64,000 nt of DNA, taken from Chelativorans sp. Marseille-P2723 (GTDB lineage: Bacteria > Pseudomonadota > Alphaproteobacteria > Rhizobiales > Rhizobiaceae). The position numbers were made by a program, and so were the translations under genes. Location: contig NZ_CADDWI010000013.1 of NCBI RefSeq assembly GCF_902809845.1, positions 1,086,114 to 1,150,113 on the forward strand. Reading direction: 5' to 3'. Below are positions 24,746 through 35,795 of this stretch, in pieces (the stretch's first letter is position 1; each line of letters opens with the position of its first letter). The notes beneath the pieces are model-generated. The model ran no database searches. It had not been told where the DNA came from and saw only the letters and a list, made by a program, of their open reading frames with translations.

Positions 24746-26173
24746 TTATCCGAATAGACGCAGAAAGCCGATCAGTCTACGCAGCGTCGGATTCTTGGCC
24801 GCTGGCGCGAGGCTTGCAAGTGCCGCCCGTTTGCCGATCTCGCCAAAGGTGGGGTAGGGGGCCACATAGCCGGCGACGTCACGGATCGACATCCGCTTGT
24901 AAAGAACGAGCGACCAGAAATGCATCATTTCGGCTGCTCCGCGGCCCGCAATGGAAACGCCCAGAATCCGTCCGCGCCTGCCAAGAACCAGTTTGATCAG
25001 TCCTGCCGTCTCACGCTCGGTCTGCGCGCGGTCGTTTTCGGAAAAGGCAGAGCGGACGATCGTGACATGCCTTTCCGAACTGCGAGCTTCGGCCTCCGAA
25101 AGCCCGATCTCGGCGATTTCAGGATCGGTATAAACGACGCGTGGCACATGCCGGCTCATCATCCTGAATGGCAGCCGGAAGAGGATCGCGCGCAGGACGA
25201 GAGCCGCATGGTGGCTGGCAACATGGGTGAACTGCAATCCGCCCGCCACATCGCCGATGGCATAGACCCGGCGGTTGGTGGTGCGCAGCATGGGGGATAC
25301 CCGAATGCCAGCGGGATCGCAGGCAATGCCCGCCTTGTCCAACCCCAGCGCCTCGACGTTCGGCTTGCGCCCGGCTGCAAGCAGCAGGTGAGTGCCTTCA
25401 AGAACGTGCGCGGAATCCTCGGTTCTGAAATGCACCCGGATGCCTGACTCCATGCATCGTTCCACACGCTGCACTGTGGCATGCTCGATGATCTTTATCC
25501 CTTCCGCGCGCAGCCTCTCCAGAGCGAGGGCGACAAGTTCCCTATCATGACCACCGAGCGCGCTGGCAGCCTCCACAACGGTGACGCGTGCACCCAGCCT
25601 GCAATGCGCCTGCGCAAGCTCAAGGCCAACCGGCCCAGCGCCAATGACGATCAGATGACCGGGGCGCTCCTTGAGCGCAAAAACGGTCTTGTTTGTGAGG
25701 TAGGGCACCTCTTCAAGCCCTGCGATCGGCGGAATGGCGGGAGACGAGCCCGTCGCGATGACATATCGGCGCGCGCGGATCTGGTGATCCCCCGCCACCA
25801 CAGTGCTCGCGTCCTTGAAGCGAGCTTCGCATTTCAGCACAGTAACCCCGAGAGCGGAAAAGCGCCCAACGGAGTCTTTGGGAGCGATGGCAGCAATCAC
25901 GCCCTCGACATGCTCTATCGCCTGCGAAAAATCGATTCTTGCATTATCTGGGCTGTGAATTCCGAACTGGAAGCCTTGTGCTAGCCGGTGCGCCGTGCCT
26001 GCTGATGCGAGCAGGGATTTTGATGGTATGCATCCATAGTTCAGGCAGTCGCCACCCATCTTCGCGCGTTCAATCAGCACGACGGGGACGCCGAATGCCG
26101 CCGCCGCGGCGGCTATGGTCAGCCCGCCCGACCCGCCGCCAATAACGCAAATGTCCGGCCGGAGGGTAATCAC
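24746..26173 (-). CDS. class I pyridine nucleotide-disulfide oxidoreductase (dihydrolipoamide dehydrogenase/MerA-like)
   Basis: 475 residues. FAD-binding GGGSGGLTIA near residue 12, redox-active CLNYGC within MGGDCLNYGCIPSKSLLAS, an NAD(P)-binding GAGPVGLELAQ at about 175, and the FAD-ribityl motif YAIGDVAGGLQFTH. The C-terminal dimerisation domain is present, but the family's catalytic HxxHPTxxE is replaced here by YVAPYPTFGEIGKRAAL, as in many MerA-like proteins paired with TVP38. The vicinal C-terminal cysteines of true mercuric reductase are absent. Substrate therefore uncertain. It follows the TVP38 gene by 30 nt. Confidence 0.9.
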   Translation of the reverse strand: MITLRPDICVIGGGSGGLTIAAAAAAFGVPVVLIERAKMGGDCLNYGCIPSKSLLASAGTAHRLAQGFQFGIHSPDNARIDFSQAIEHVEGVIAAIAPKDSVGRFSALGVTVLKCEARFKDASTVVAGDHQIRARRYVIATGSSPAIPPIAGLEEVPYLTNKTVFALKERPGHLIVIGAGPVGLELAQAHCRLGARVTVVEAASALGGHDRELVALALERLRAEGIKIIEHATVQRVERCMESGIRVHFRTEDSAHVLEGTHLLLAAGRKPNVEALGLDKAGIACDPAGIRVSPMLRTTNRRVYAIGDVAGGLQFTHVASHHAALVLRAILFRLPFRMMSRHVPRVVYTDPEIAEIGLSEAEARSSERHVTIVRSAFSENDRAQTERETAGLIKLVLGRRGRILGVSIAGRGAAEMMHFWSLVLYKRMSIRDVAGYVAPYPTFGEIGKRAALASLAPAAKNPTLRRLIGFLRLFG

Positions 26174-26203
26174 GGCCCACCGCCCCGCATCGGTCCTGTC
26201 CTG

Positions 26204-26944
26204 TCAGCTCGCCCCACGCACTCTCCTTAATGCGAGCGCGAGGACGGCTACCAGCGCTAGCGCGGCAAAGGCCAGCTTGACCTCGGACGTCACGAGGTCG
26301 CGCAGCCTAAGGCTCTGATCCGCGGCTTCGGCCGCAACCAGGGCGCTCTCCAGCCCACAGCCGAGATAGGCATAGGCGAAGGTGCCGGGAATGATGCCGA
26401 GAGCAGTGGCGGCGATGAATGTCCCGATCCGCACATTGACGAGTGCGGCGACAATGTTGACCATCCAGAAGGGTACGACTGGAGCGAGCCGAAGCACCAG
26501 GAGGTAGCCGAACGCGCCGTCTCGGAAGCCACTTGCCAGGCTTGCTGTCCGTCCGCCTAAACGCCTTTGCAGCAAGTCTCCACAGGCTGTCCGCGCCGCA
26601 AGAAACAGCACGGTCGAGCCTGCCGTTGCAGCGATCAGCACAAGAGCTCCGCCGAATATCCAGCCGAACAGGAAACCACCAAAGACCGTCAGAAGGGACG
26701 CTGCAGGAAAGCTCGCGGCCACTGCAATAGCGTAGAAAAGGAGGAATGCCACGGGCGCAAGAACCGGATGCGCCTCTACAAGGGAGTCAAGCGCCGACTT
26801 GCTTTCGGTCAGCGCCGAGAAGGTAAGATGCTTATGCAGGCCCGCCGTATAGATCGCCGCAACAAAAAGAAGGAGTAGTGCCAGCGGCGTGAAGCGCCGC
26901 GCAATGTATTTCCAGTCTCTCTCACTGCCCATCATCGCCGGCAT
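26204..26944 (-). CDS. TVP38/TMEM64-family membrane protein
   Basis: 246 residues, five to six hydrophobic segments. The SNARE-associated (DedA-like) core shows YAIAVAASFPAASLLTVFGGFLFGW and an LRLAPVVPFWMVNIVAALVNV re-entrant segment. The loop FRDGAFGYLLVLRL with a conserved Arg is typical. DedA/TVP38 proteins are thought to act as lipid scramblases or transporters. Pairing with an FAD oxidoreductase directly downstream is frequent and suggests linked function. Confidence 0.9.
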   Translation of the reverse strand: MPAMMGSERDWKYIARRFTPLALLLLFVAAIYTAGLHKHLTFSALTESKSALDSLVEAHPVLAPVAFLLFYAIAVAASFPAASLLTVFGGFLFGWIFGGALVLIAATAGSTVLFLAARTACGDLLQRRLGGRTASLASGFRDGAFGYLLVLRLAPVVPFWMVNIVAALVNVRIGTFIAATALGIIPGTFAYAYLGCGLESALVAAEAADQSLRLRDLVTSEVKLAFAALALVAVLALALRRVRGAS

Positions 26945-27176
26945 CGTGCCCGATCAGGATCATCAGCAGTTTGCCCTGAACGTGGCCAGCTTACATGAAA
27001 TTCGCCCCGAACGGGGGGCAAGGAGAAGCTTGATGCCCCATCTCACAGCGTTTTGAGACCTTTCAACGTTGCCGTCACCCTTTCGTGAAGGGCGGGTGCC
27101 GGAATGCATCTAGCCTTTGCGCGAGCGGAGCGTCAGCGGGAAGCGGTATTTCCGGTCCCCCGATGCAAACGCCAGC

Positions 27177-28568
27177 CTAGCTTGGTGCAATCATGTTTTC
27201 CGGTCGCACCAAACGGTCGTATTCTTCCTCGGTAATGAGCCCGCTTCTCAGCGCTTCCTGCCGCAATGTGGTGCCATTACGATGAGCGTTCTTGGCAATC
27301 ATGGCAGCATTGTCATAACCTATGGCAGGCGCAAGCGCGGTGACGAGCATCAGCGAGCGCTGCATGAGATCGGCAATCCTTACTTCATCCGCCTCAATTC
27401 CCTTCACGCAATTATCGGCGAAGGAGCGCATAGAATCGGTAAGCAGGCGCAAGGACTGAAGCACGGCATTGGCAATGACGGGCTTGAAGACGTTGAGCTC
27501 GAAATGGCCCTGGCTGGCCGCCACGGTTACAGTCGTCTGATTGCCCATGATCTGCGTGGCCACCATGGTAAGCGCCTCCGCCTGGGTCGGGTTGACCTTA
27601 CCCGGCATGATCGAGGAGCCCGGTTCGTTTTCCGGCAGCTTCAGTTCGCCAAGCCCGGAGCGTGGGCCGGAGCCCAGAAAGCGTATGTCGTTGGCAATCT
27701 TGAAAAGATCCGAAGCAAGGGAGTTGAGCGTGCCGTGGAATGTGGCGAGCGCGCCATGGCTGGCCAGCGCTTCGAACTTGTTGTCCGCCGTGCGAAAGGG
27801 AAGGCCGGTTGTTGCGGCCACGCGCTCTGCAAAGGCTTTGTCGAAACCCTTGGGAGCGTTAAGGCCGGTGCCCACAGCGGTGCCGCCCTGCGCCAGCGCA
27901 AAGACATCTCCGAGCGCCGTTTCAATGCGGGCGCGGCCAAGCTTCAACGCCGCAACATATCCGGAAAACTCCTGTCCGAGCGTGAGCGGAGTGGCGTCCT
28001 GCGTGTGGGTGCGGCCGATCTTGATGATGCCGCCGAAGGCACGTTCCTTTTCCTCCAGCGCTGCAGTCAGATGATCCAGCGCCGGCAATAGTTCGGCATG
28101 GGTCTCGCGCGCGGTGGCGACGTGCATTGCGGTTGGGAAGGAGTCGTTGGATGACTGCCCCATATTGACGTGATCGTTGGGGTGAACCGGCTTCTTCGAG
28201 CCCATCGCCCCGCCCAGCATCTCGATGGCGCGGTTGGAGATCACTTCATTGGTGTTCATGTTTGTCTGTGTACCAGATCCGGTCTGCCACACCGAGAGCG
28301 GGAAGTGTTCGTCAAGCTTGCCGTCCACCACTTCGCGCGCGGCTGCCACGATAGCCTCGCCAAGACCTTCATCAAGCTTCCCAAGCTTCATGTTCACTTC
28401 GGCGGCTGCCAGCTTCACAATACCGAATGCACGGATCAGCGGCACCGGCATTTTCTCAGTCCCGATCTTGAAATTGCCGAGCGAGCGTTGTGTCTGTGCG
28501 CCCCAGTAGCGGTCAGCCGGTACTTCGATCGGTCCAAATGTATCGGTTTCGGTGCGGGTGTTCGTCAT
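27177..28568 (-). CDS. fumC: fumarate hydratase class II
   Basis: 463 residues, full length for FumC, the iron-independent tetrameric fumarase of the TCA cycle (fumarate to L-malate). Motifs: [30 protein letters not shown], and the superfamily signature [13 protein letters not shown] with the catalytic serine loop. [17 protein letters not shown] is intact. Single gene; no unusual features. Confidence 0.98.
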   Translation of the reverse strand: MTNTRTETDTFGPIEVPADRYWGAQTQRSLGNFKIGTEKMPVPLIRAFGIVKLAAAEVNMKLGKLDEGLGEAIVAAAREVVDGKLDEHFPLSVWQTGSGTQTNMNTNEVISNRAIEMLGGAMGSKKPVHPNDHVNMGQSSNDSFPTAMHVATARETHAELLPALDHLTAALEEKERAFGGIIKIGRTHTQDATPLTLGQEFSGYVAALKLGRARIETALGDVFALAQGGTAVGTGLNAPKGFDKAFAERVAATTGLPFRTADNKFEALASHGALATFHGTLNSLASDLFKIANDIRFLGSGPRSGLGELKLPENEPGSSIMPGKVNPTQAEALTMVATQIMGNQTTVTVAASQGHFELNVFKPVIANAVLQSLRLLTDSMRSFADNCVKGIEADEVRIADLMQRSLMLVTALAPAIGYDNAAMIAKNAHRNGTTLRQEALRSGLITEEEYDRLVRPENMIAPS

Positions 28569-28685
28569 GCGATATTGCTCCCCATCAGTCCTGAAGCCAT
28601 ATGCGCCAGCGGTTTCTCTTTTGCAAACCCCTTAGGGACCTCTCGGCTCTATTGGATCGATTAAAGTCGAAAGGACGCAGAAGCC

Positions 28686-29489
28686 TTACGCCAGTCCGAG
28701 GATCTGGACCGTCTGCCATGTGGCCAAAAGAACGATAAGACAGCCGATCGCACGCAGCAGCAGACGCTCCTTGACCGATTTGATGATCCAGCCGGCAAAG
28801 GGTGCGGCAATGACTCCGCCAGACACCAGTCCGGCGACCGCAGCAGCGTGGTCCATGTAGGAGCCTCCGGCCTGCCAATGTCCAGTCACCAGTGCGACCA
28901 GAAAACTCAAGGATACTGCGGTGGCCACCAGGAATTCGCTGGCGTTCACGGTACCGATGACATAGCGCGGCGGGGCTCCCGCTCCCAACAAACCCGTGGT
29001 TACTATTGAGCCCCATCCGCCGCCGCCGGCCGCATCCAGAAAGCCCCCCACCGCTCCTAGGGGCGCGACCACCTTGGTAGGTACTGGATTGGACGGGATT
29101 TTGCGGAACGAACGGAAGATGAGCCAGCAGCCGATGAGCGCCAGATAGGTGGTCACGAAAGGTTTTATCACATCGCCCTCAAAGGAAGTAAGCACATACG
29201 CACCGAAGCAGCCGCCGATGATCCCGAATGGAGCAAGTCTTGCGAAGAGGTGCCAGTCGATGTTGCGATGATAAAGATGCGCCGAGCCGGACGCCGCGGT
29301 TGTGAAAAGTTCAGCCGCGTGAACGGAGGCCGAGGCATGAGCCGGCGGAACGCCAAAACTCAGAAGAACCGTTGCGCTCACCACCCCGTAGGCCATACCC
29401 AATGCGCCGTCGATGATCTGGGCCGCGAAGCCGACGGCTCCGAACAAAAGAAAATCCTGCACAGGCGCTACCTTCTCCGAAGACGCCAT
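28686..29489 (-). CDS. sulfite exporter TauE/SafE family protein
   Basis: 267 residues with seven to eight membrane helices. The duplicated TauE/SafE signature is visible: GFAAQIIDGALGMAYGVVSATVLLSFG in the first half and GAVGGFLDAAGGGGWGSIVTTGLL in the second. Members export sulfite, sulfoacetate or related anions. No sulfur genes are adjacent, so substrate is open. Confidence 0.93.
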   Translation of the reverse strand: MASSEKVAPVQDFLLFGAVGFAAQIIDGALGMAYGVVSATVLLSFGVPPAHASASVHAAELFTTAASGSAHLYHRNIDWHLFARLAPFGIIGGCFGAYVLTSFEGDVIKPFVTTYLALIGCWLIFRSFRKIPSNPVPTKVVAPLGAVGGFLDAAGGGGWGSIVTTGLLGAGAPPRYVIGTVNASEFLVATAVSLSFLVALVTGHWQAGGSYMDHAAAVAGLVSGGVIAAPFAGWIIKSVKERLLLRAIGCLIVLLATWQTVQILGLA

Positions 29490-29612
29490 ACACTAATCGG
29501 ATAAAGGATCAGGCGTTAAGGCCTTGATTTTCCCGCGCGGAACTCGATCGCGCAAACATTTTTCGTTTCCGCCAAAAAAGACGAACGTCGCGAAGGCGTA
29601 CGTCTCAGGAGA

Positions 29613-29642
29613 GAAACAAAAAGGGCGGCATTTCTGCCGCCC
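29613..29642 (-). terminator. intrinsic terminator of groESL
   Basis: On the minus strand an 8-bp stem GGGCGGCA/TGCCGCCC with a GAAA tetraloop is followed by TTTTTGTTTC. It lies 30 nt beyond the groEL stop. Confidence 0.9.
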
Positions 29643-29671
29643 CTTCGCGTATCGTAAAAGCGGTGGACTTG

Positions 29672-31342
<1,671 letters not shown>

Positions 31343-31368
31343 TCAGATTGAAAGGAAAGGGCGCCTGT

Positions 31369-31665
31369 TCAGCCAATCACGCCCATGATGTCGGACTCCT
31401 TCATGATGAGGAGGTCTTCGCCATCGAGCTTGACTTCCGTGCCTGACCACTTGCCAAACAATACACGGTCGCCCGGCTTCACATCGAGCGGAACGAGCTT
31501 GCCGCTTTCGTCGCGTGCGCCGTTGCCAACTGCAATGATCTCGCCTTCCTGCGGCTTCTCTTTTGCGGTATCGGGAATGATAATGCCCCCGGCCGTTTTC
31601 TCCTCGGATTCGACCCGGCGGACGACCACGCGGTCATGAAGCGGGCGAAAATTCGTATTTGCCAT
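31369..31665 (-). CDS. groS: co-chaperonin GroES
   Basis: 98 residues from ATG 31665 ([15 protein letters not shown]), the usual GroES length; the frame is open upstream but those codons are not homologous. The mobile loop [19 protein letters not shown] is intact. First gene of groESL. Confidence 0.99.
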   Translation of the reverse strand: MANTNFRPLHDRVVVRRVESEEKTAGGIIIPDTAKEKPQEGEIIAVGNGARDESGKLVPLDVKPGDRVLFGKWSGTEVKLDGEDLLIMKESDIMGVIG

Positions 31666-31728
31666 GTCCTGAACCCTTGATTCGGCTGATGAAATGGTCT
31701 TCTTCTCCACCTGGCAGGTGGAGCGTGG

Positions 31729-31755
31729 CTGGCACTCGACCGATGAGAGTGCTAA
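31729..31755 (-). promoter_or_regulatory. CIRCE element (HrcA operator) of groESL
   Basis: Minus strand: TTAGCACTC (31747-31755), nine bases, then GAGTGCCAG (31729-31737). The left arm is perfect and the right arm has 7 of 9 matches to the CIRCE inverted repeat. It sits just downstream of the promoter, where HrcA repressor would block transcription. Confidence 0.95.
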
Positions 31756-31762
31756 CAAAATT

Positions 31763-31791
31763 TAGATAGTCAGGACACCCAGCAGAGTCAA
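31763..31791 (-). promoter_or_regulatory. groESL promoter
   Basis: Minus strand TTGACT (31786-31791), 17-bp spacer, TATCTA (31763-31768), eight bases ahead of CIRCE. Near-consensus sigma-70 elements. The -35 lies 4 nt from the GTG of the divergent DMT gene. Confidence 0.75.
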
Positions 31792-31794
31792 GCA

Positions 31795-32733
31795 GTGGGG
31801 GACCTGTTGACTGATCGACCATTGGCCGCTTCCGACCAGCCCTTGCTTGGCGTGTTGCTTATGCTCGGCTTCTGCGCGGTCATTCCGCTGAGCGATGCCA
31901 TCGCCAAAGTTCTGGGACAGACAATCCCTCTTCTTCAACTGCTCCTTGTGCGGTTTGGCACGCAGGCGGTGCTTCTGGTGCCCGGTCTGTCGCGAGGAGG
32001 GGGCTGGGCTGGTTTCACTCCGCGCGTCGCATGGCTGACAGTGGCGCGCACCGCCTTTCAGGTGATCGCAGTCGGCGGCATGTTCGCCTCGCTGCGGTTC
32101 CTGCCGCTGGCGGAGGCGATCGCCATAGCCTTCGTGATGCCGTTCATCCTGCTCATGCTCGGCCGCATAGTTCTGAACGAGGAGGTTGGGCCGCGCAGGA
32201 TTGCTGCCTGCGCGGTAGGTTTCGCAGGAACGCTGCTCGTCATCCAGCCGAGCTTTGCAGAGGTGGGCGCGCCCGCACTGCTGCCGGTCCTAGTCGCATT
32301 TTTCATCGCACTTTACATGCTGGTGACGAGGCAGATCGCGCAGGAGGTGGACGCGCTCGTCTTGCAGGGCACGAGCGGTTTTCTTGCCACAGTGGGACTT
32401 CTTCTCTTGCTCATGCTCGCTCCCAAAGCAGATTACCCGGACCTGACCCTCGTGATGCCGGATCGCAAGGAGGCGCTTCTTCTTGCCGGGATCGGCCTTC
32501 TGGGCACATTCGCGCATCTGCTTATGACGTGGTCATTGCGTTTTGCGCCCTCGGCAACGGTGGCTCCAATCCAGTATCTGGAAATTCCGTTCGCAACGCT
32601 CCTGGGCTGGATCGTCTTCAGCGAGCTGCCAAACGCATTTGCCGCGACCGGAATTTTCATCATCATGGCAGCAGGCCTCTATATCGTCTTCCGCGAAAGG
32701 AAGCTTGCCATGCCGGTGCCACCGGAAGGATAG
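31795..32733 (+). CDS. DMT-family (EamA) transporter
   Basis: 312 residues with ten hydrophobic segments arranged as two EamA repeats, e.g. LMLGFCAVIPLSDAIAKVLG and IQYLEIPFATLLGWIVFSELP. Drug/metabolite exporter superfamily; substrate not predictable. GTG start at 31795 assumed; the first 10-12 codons could instead be leader, because later TTG/ATG codons exist. Divergent from groESL with only 39 nt between the GTG and CIRCE. Confidence 0.9.
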   Translation: MGDLLTDRPLAASDQPLLGVLLMLGFCAVIPLSDAIAKVLGQTIPLLQLLLVRFGTQAVLLVPGLSRGGGWAGFTPRVAWLTVARTAFQVIAVGGMFASLRFLPLAEAIAIAFVMPFILLMLGRIVLNEEVGPRRIAACAVGFAGTLLVIQPSFAEVGAPALLPVLVAFFIALYMLVTRQIAQEVDALVLQGTSGFLATVGLLLLLMLAPKADYPDLTLVMPDRKEALLLAGIGLLGTFAHLLMTWSLRFAPSATVAPIQYLEIPFATLLGWIVFSELPNAFAATGIFIIMAAGLYIVFRERKLAMPVPPEG

Positions 32734-32744
32734 TTTCGCAAGCG

Positions 32745-33383
32745 TCACGAGGGGCGCTTGAAGCGCTGCCGTTCCTCCTCCACCTCCTGCCGGATCACGC
32801 AGCCTTCGATGTGATCGTTCACAAGCCCCATAGCCTGCATGAATGCATAAACGGTAGTCGGGCCGACAAAGGTCCAGCCGCGCTTTTTCAGATCCCTGGA
32901 GAGCCGGGTCGAGAATTCGGTATGGCCCAATCGGGAGAGGGTCTCATAGTCGATTGTGGTTGGTCGTTCCTGCGGACCCGGCTCGCGCCGCCAGAAATAG
33001 GCTGCGAGAGAACCTTCCGTTTCCGCCAGTTCGATGGCTCTGCGTGCATTGTTGATGGTGGAGCGGATCTTTCCGGCGTGGCGGATGATGCCGGCATTGC
33101 CGAGGAGACGCTCGACGTCCTGTTCCGTGAAGCGGGCCACGCGCTCGAAATCGAAATCTTCAAAGGCCTCGCGGAAATTATCCCTCTTGCGCAGGATCGT
33201 GAGCCAGGACAGCCCAGACTGGAAGCCTTCCAGGCATAGCTTTTCAAACAGGCGCCGGTCGCAGGCAACGGGGCGGCCCCACTCATGATCGTGATAGGCC
33301 TGATAATCGGGGAAGTTGCCATGCCAGTGGCAGCGCTTCTTGCCGTCGACCCCCTCGATAAGGCCAGAATTCTGCTCGCTCAT
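32745..33383 (-). CDS. tag: DNA-3-methyladenine glycosylase I
   Basis: 212 residues from ATG 33383, preceded by GGTGG; the frame stays open upstream without homology. N-terminal zinc ligand region KKRCHWHGN and YHDHEWGRPV with the catalytic Glu, FEKLCLEGFQSGLSWLTIL helix, and C-terminal VGPTTVYAFMQAMGLVNDH with the second zinc-ligand pair (H and C). Excises 3-methyladenine in base-excision repair. Confidence 0.96.
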   Translation of the reverse strand: MSEQNSGLIEGVDGKKRCHWHGNFPDYQAYHDHEWGRPVACDRRLFEKLCLEGFQSGLSWLTILRKRDNFREAFEDFDFERVARFTEQDVERLLGNAGIIRHAGKIRSTINNARRAIELAETEGSLAAYFWRREPGPQERPTTIDYETLSRLGHTEFSTRLSRDLKKRGWTFVGPTTVYAFMQAMGLVNDHIEGCVIRQEVEEERQRFKRPS

Positions 33384-33573
33384 TCCACCACCCGCTTCTT
33401 TTGTTGGCGTTAAGAAGCCGTTCACCAGTCTTCTGCACCGGACGGTAACCACATTCGCCGGTTTACCGAAAGTATCGCATTCTACGAGGACGGATTCACC
33501 ATTCGGTTGCGGCCTTGATGCAGCATCCTGTCTCGATGCGTCAGTAGGCGTATCTGGTGGGAAGGCAACTGCG

Positions 33574-34362
33574 ATGAAGATAATACCAGTCGTTTCGGGC
33601 GCGATAGCAACTCTCATCCTTTCCGGTGCGGCGCAGGCGCAGAACCGCGTTGTGGAGCCGCCGCCCGTCTTGGTGAGTCCTGACCTTGCAGCCCCGTGGG
33701 TACTGCAGCTGCGGCAGGCGCCCGCGGGCGTTGCGCCCCGTGCATCCAGGGGACAAGCGCAAGCGATGCCCCGCCATGATCGGCCGGTGCAGCGGCAGCA
33801 GGCCGCCCCCGGAAGGCATGACTTACGTCGTGCGCAGGACCCGCGGCACATACGCACCGTTTCGACCGTGCCGCGTGCAGCGGCGCCATCCGGCCACTAT
33901 TCGATCGACCCTAAATTCCTACCACAGGAAGTGAGCTATGACGGATCTCATGCTCCGGGCACGATCGTCGTCGATAGCAATTCGCGCTTTCTCTACCTGG
34001 TAATGCCGGGCGGCAAGGCGAGGCGCTACGGCGTGGGCGTGGGCAAGGAAGGCTTTAGCTGGAAGGGCACGCAAACGATCTCCCAAAAGCGCGAATGGCC
34101 GGACTGGCGTCCGCCGGCCGAGATGATCGAGCGCGAGAGGAAGAAGGGTCGCATTCTTCCTCTCCACATGAAGGGAGGGCCGGCAAACCCGCTTGGCGCC
34201 CGTGCCCTTTACCTTGGCTCGACGCTCTACCGTATCCACGGCACCAATGCGCCATGGACCATTGGGCAGGCGGTGTCGTCGGGGTGTATCCGGATGCGCA
34301 ACGAAGATGTTATAGACCTTTACGAACGGGTTCCCGTCGGTGCCAAGGTCGTGGTAATCTGA
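33574..34362 (+). CDS. L,D-transpeptidase (YkuD domain)
   Basis: 262 residues. Signal peptide (IIPVVSGAIATLILSGAAQAQ), then a proline/glutamine-rich linker of about 95 residues. The YkuD catalytic domain (from about 135) has HGTNAPWTIGQAVSSGCIRMRNED, i.e. the HGT and SxGCIRM nucleophile motifs, complete. Makes 3-3 peptidoglycan cross-links or anchors proteins to peptidoglycan in the periplasm. Start ATG 33574 chosen for the signal peptide. Confidence 0.95.
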   Translation: MKIIPVVSGAIATLILSGAAQAQNRVVEPPPVLVSPDLAAPWVLQLRQAPAGVAPRASRGQAQAMPRHDRPVQRQQAAPGRHDLRRAQDPRHIRTVSTVPRAAAPSGHYSIDPKFLPQEVSYDGSHAPGTIVVDSNSRFLYLVMPGGKARRYGVGVGKEGFSWKGTQTISQKREWPDWRPPAEMIERERKKGRILPLHMKGGPANPLGARALYLGSTLYRIHGTNAPWTIGQAVSSGCIRMRNEDVIDLYERVPVGAKVVVI

Positions 34363-34412
34363 TTCTATTCGCGGGGGATGGGTCGGCGGAGGGGTCTGCC
34401 GGCACGCCTGCG

Positions 34413-34449
34413 GAAAGGCAGCATCTTAGGGGAGGTGCTGCCTTTCTTT
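34413..34449 (+). terminator. intrinsic terminator after the L,D-transpeptidase gene
   Basis: Eleven-base arms GAAAGGCAGCA (34413-34423) and TGCTGCCTTTC (34436-34446), then TTT-A-TT. It also overlaps the end of the convergent glcF. Confidence 0.75.
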
Positions 34450-35788
34450 ATTGTTCCGCGGCTGCAGCCAATCGCGCTTTAAGCGCAGGCTCGGGAACGC
34501 CTGCCGGTTTTGGACCTCCATAGGCCCAATCGATGAGTTCCACCGTGTGGACGATCGGCAGCTTCGAGCCCGAAGCGATCTGCGTAATGCAGCCGATGTT
34601 TCCGGTGGCGACCGCTGCCGCTCCGGTAGCCTCGATGTTCTTCACCTTCCGGTCGCGAAGTCGCGTTGCGATCTCAGGCTGGAGGATGTTGTAGGTGCCG
34701 GCAGAGCCGCAGCAAAGATGGCCCTCGCGCGGCTCTCGCACAATGAAGCCGGCGCGCGCCAGTAGCGCCTTCGGCTCGCGCATGATTTTCTGTCCATGCT
34801 GCATCGAGCAGGGGGAATGATAGGCGATCTCGATGCCCGGACGGATTACGGGCTCAGGTAAATCAAGCGCCGCCAGATACTCCGTGATGTCCCTGGCAAG
34901 CTTTGAAACCCGCGCCGCCTTTTCCGCATAGGCGGGATCGAGCCGCAGCATGTGGCCATAATCCTTGATGGTTGTGCCGCAGCCCGATGCGGTGATGATA
35001 ATCGCGTCGATTCCATGTTTGGAAATGACACGGCTCCATGCGTCCACATTCTTCCGCGCGAAGGCGAGTGCTTCCTTCTCGCGCCCCATGTGATGAACCA
35101 GCGCGCCGCAGCAGCCTTCGCCTTCTGTCGGGACAACCTCGATGCCAAGTCGCGCCAGTAGCCGCTGGGTTGCGGTATTGATGCCAGGATCAAGCACGGA
35201 TTGTGCGCAGCCAGCAAGAACCGCGACGCGCCCGTGGGGTCTGTCAATGGATCCGTTAGCCGCTGCTTGTTCTTTCCCGGCGATAGGCAAGTGGCTGGGC
35301 GCCAGAGCCAGCATGGCGGCTAGAGGTTTCAGCGCCCGGATCTTTCCAAGGATCGGTCCCATAGGGCGCCCTAGCATTGCAAGCCGAAGGGCAAGGCGAA
35401 AGCGGCCAGGATAAGGCAGTACGCGGGCGATCATGGCGCGCGTAAGCCGATCGATTAGAGGGCGGCGATAGGTTTTCTCGATATGGGCCCGCGCATGATC
35501 GACAAGATGCATGTAGTTCACGCCTGATGGGCAGGTTGTCATGCAGGAGAGGCAGGAAAGACAGCGATCTATATGCTTCACTGTTTTGCGGTCGGCCGCA
35601 CGCCCCTTTTCCAGCATGTCCTTGATGAGGTAGATGCGCCCGCGCGGGGAGTCGAGCTCGTTGCCGAGCTCGACATAGGTCGGGCAAGTGGCCATGCAGA
35701 AGCCGCAATGAACACATTTGCGCAGGATCGATTCCGACTCCGCGATTTGCGGATCGGCAAGCTGCTCGGGCGTGAAGTTTGTCTGCAT
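34448..35788 (-). CDS. glcF: glycolate oxidase iron-sulfur subunit
   Basis: 446 residues. Two 4Fe-4S clusters near the N-terminus (CVHCGFCMATCPTY and CLSCLSCMTTCPSG), then two CCG-type domains (GCAQSVLDPGIN ... EGCCGALVHH and the C-terminal EGHLCCGSAGTYNILQPE). With GlcD and GlcE it oxidises glycolate to glyoxylate and passes electrons to the quinone pool. Last gene of glcD-glcE-DUF4870-glcF. Confidence 0.97.
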   Translation of the reverse strand: MQTNFTPEQLADPQIAESESILRKCVHCGFCMATCPTYVELGNELDSPRGRIYLIKDMLEKGRAADRKTVKHIDRCLSCLSCMTTCPSGVNYMHLVDHARAHIEKTYRRPLIDRLTRAMIARVLPYPGRFRLALRLAMLGRPMGPILGKIRALKPLAAMLALAPSHLPIAGKEQAAANGSIDRPHGRVAVLAGCAQSVLDPGINTATQRLLARLGIEVVPTEGEGCCGALVHHMGREKEALAFARKNVDAWSRVISKHGIDAIIITASGCGTTIKDYGHMLRLDPAYAEKAARVSKLARDITEYLAALDLPEPVIRPGIEIAYHSPCSMQHGQKIMREPKALLARAGFIVREPREGHLCCGSAGTYNILQPEIATRLRDRKVKNIEATGAAAVATGNIGCITQIASGSKLPIVHTVELIDWAYGGPKPAGVPEPALKARLAAAAEQ

Positions 35789-35795
35789 GTTTCTC

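Noticed and set aside
27001..27110. GC-rich hairpins as a terminator between TVP38 and fumC
   Set aside because: Neither hairpin is followed by a T-run in the direction of a gene end.
27117..28091. Plus-strand open frame of about 324 codons
   Set aside because: Antisense of fumC; composition typical of a high-GC shadow frame.
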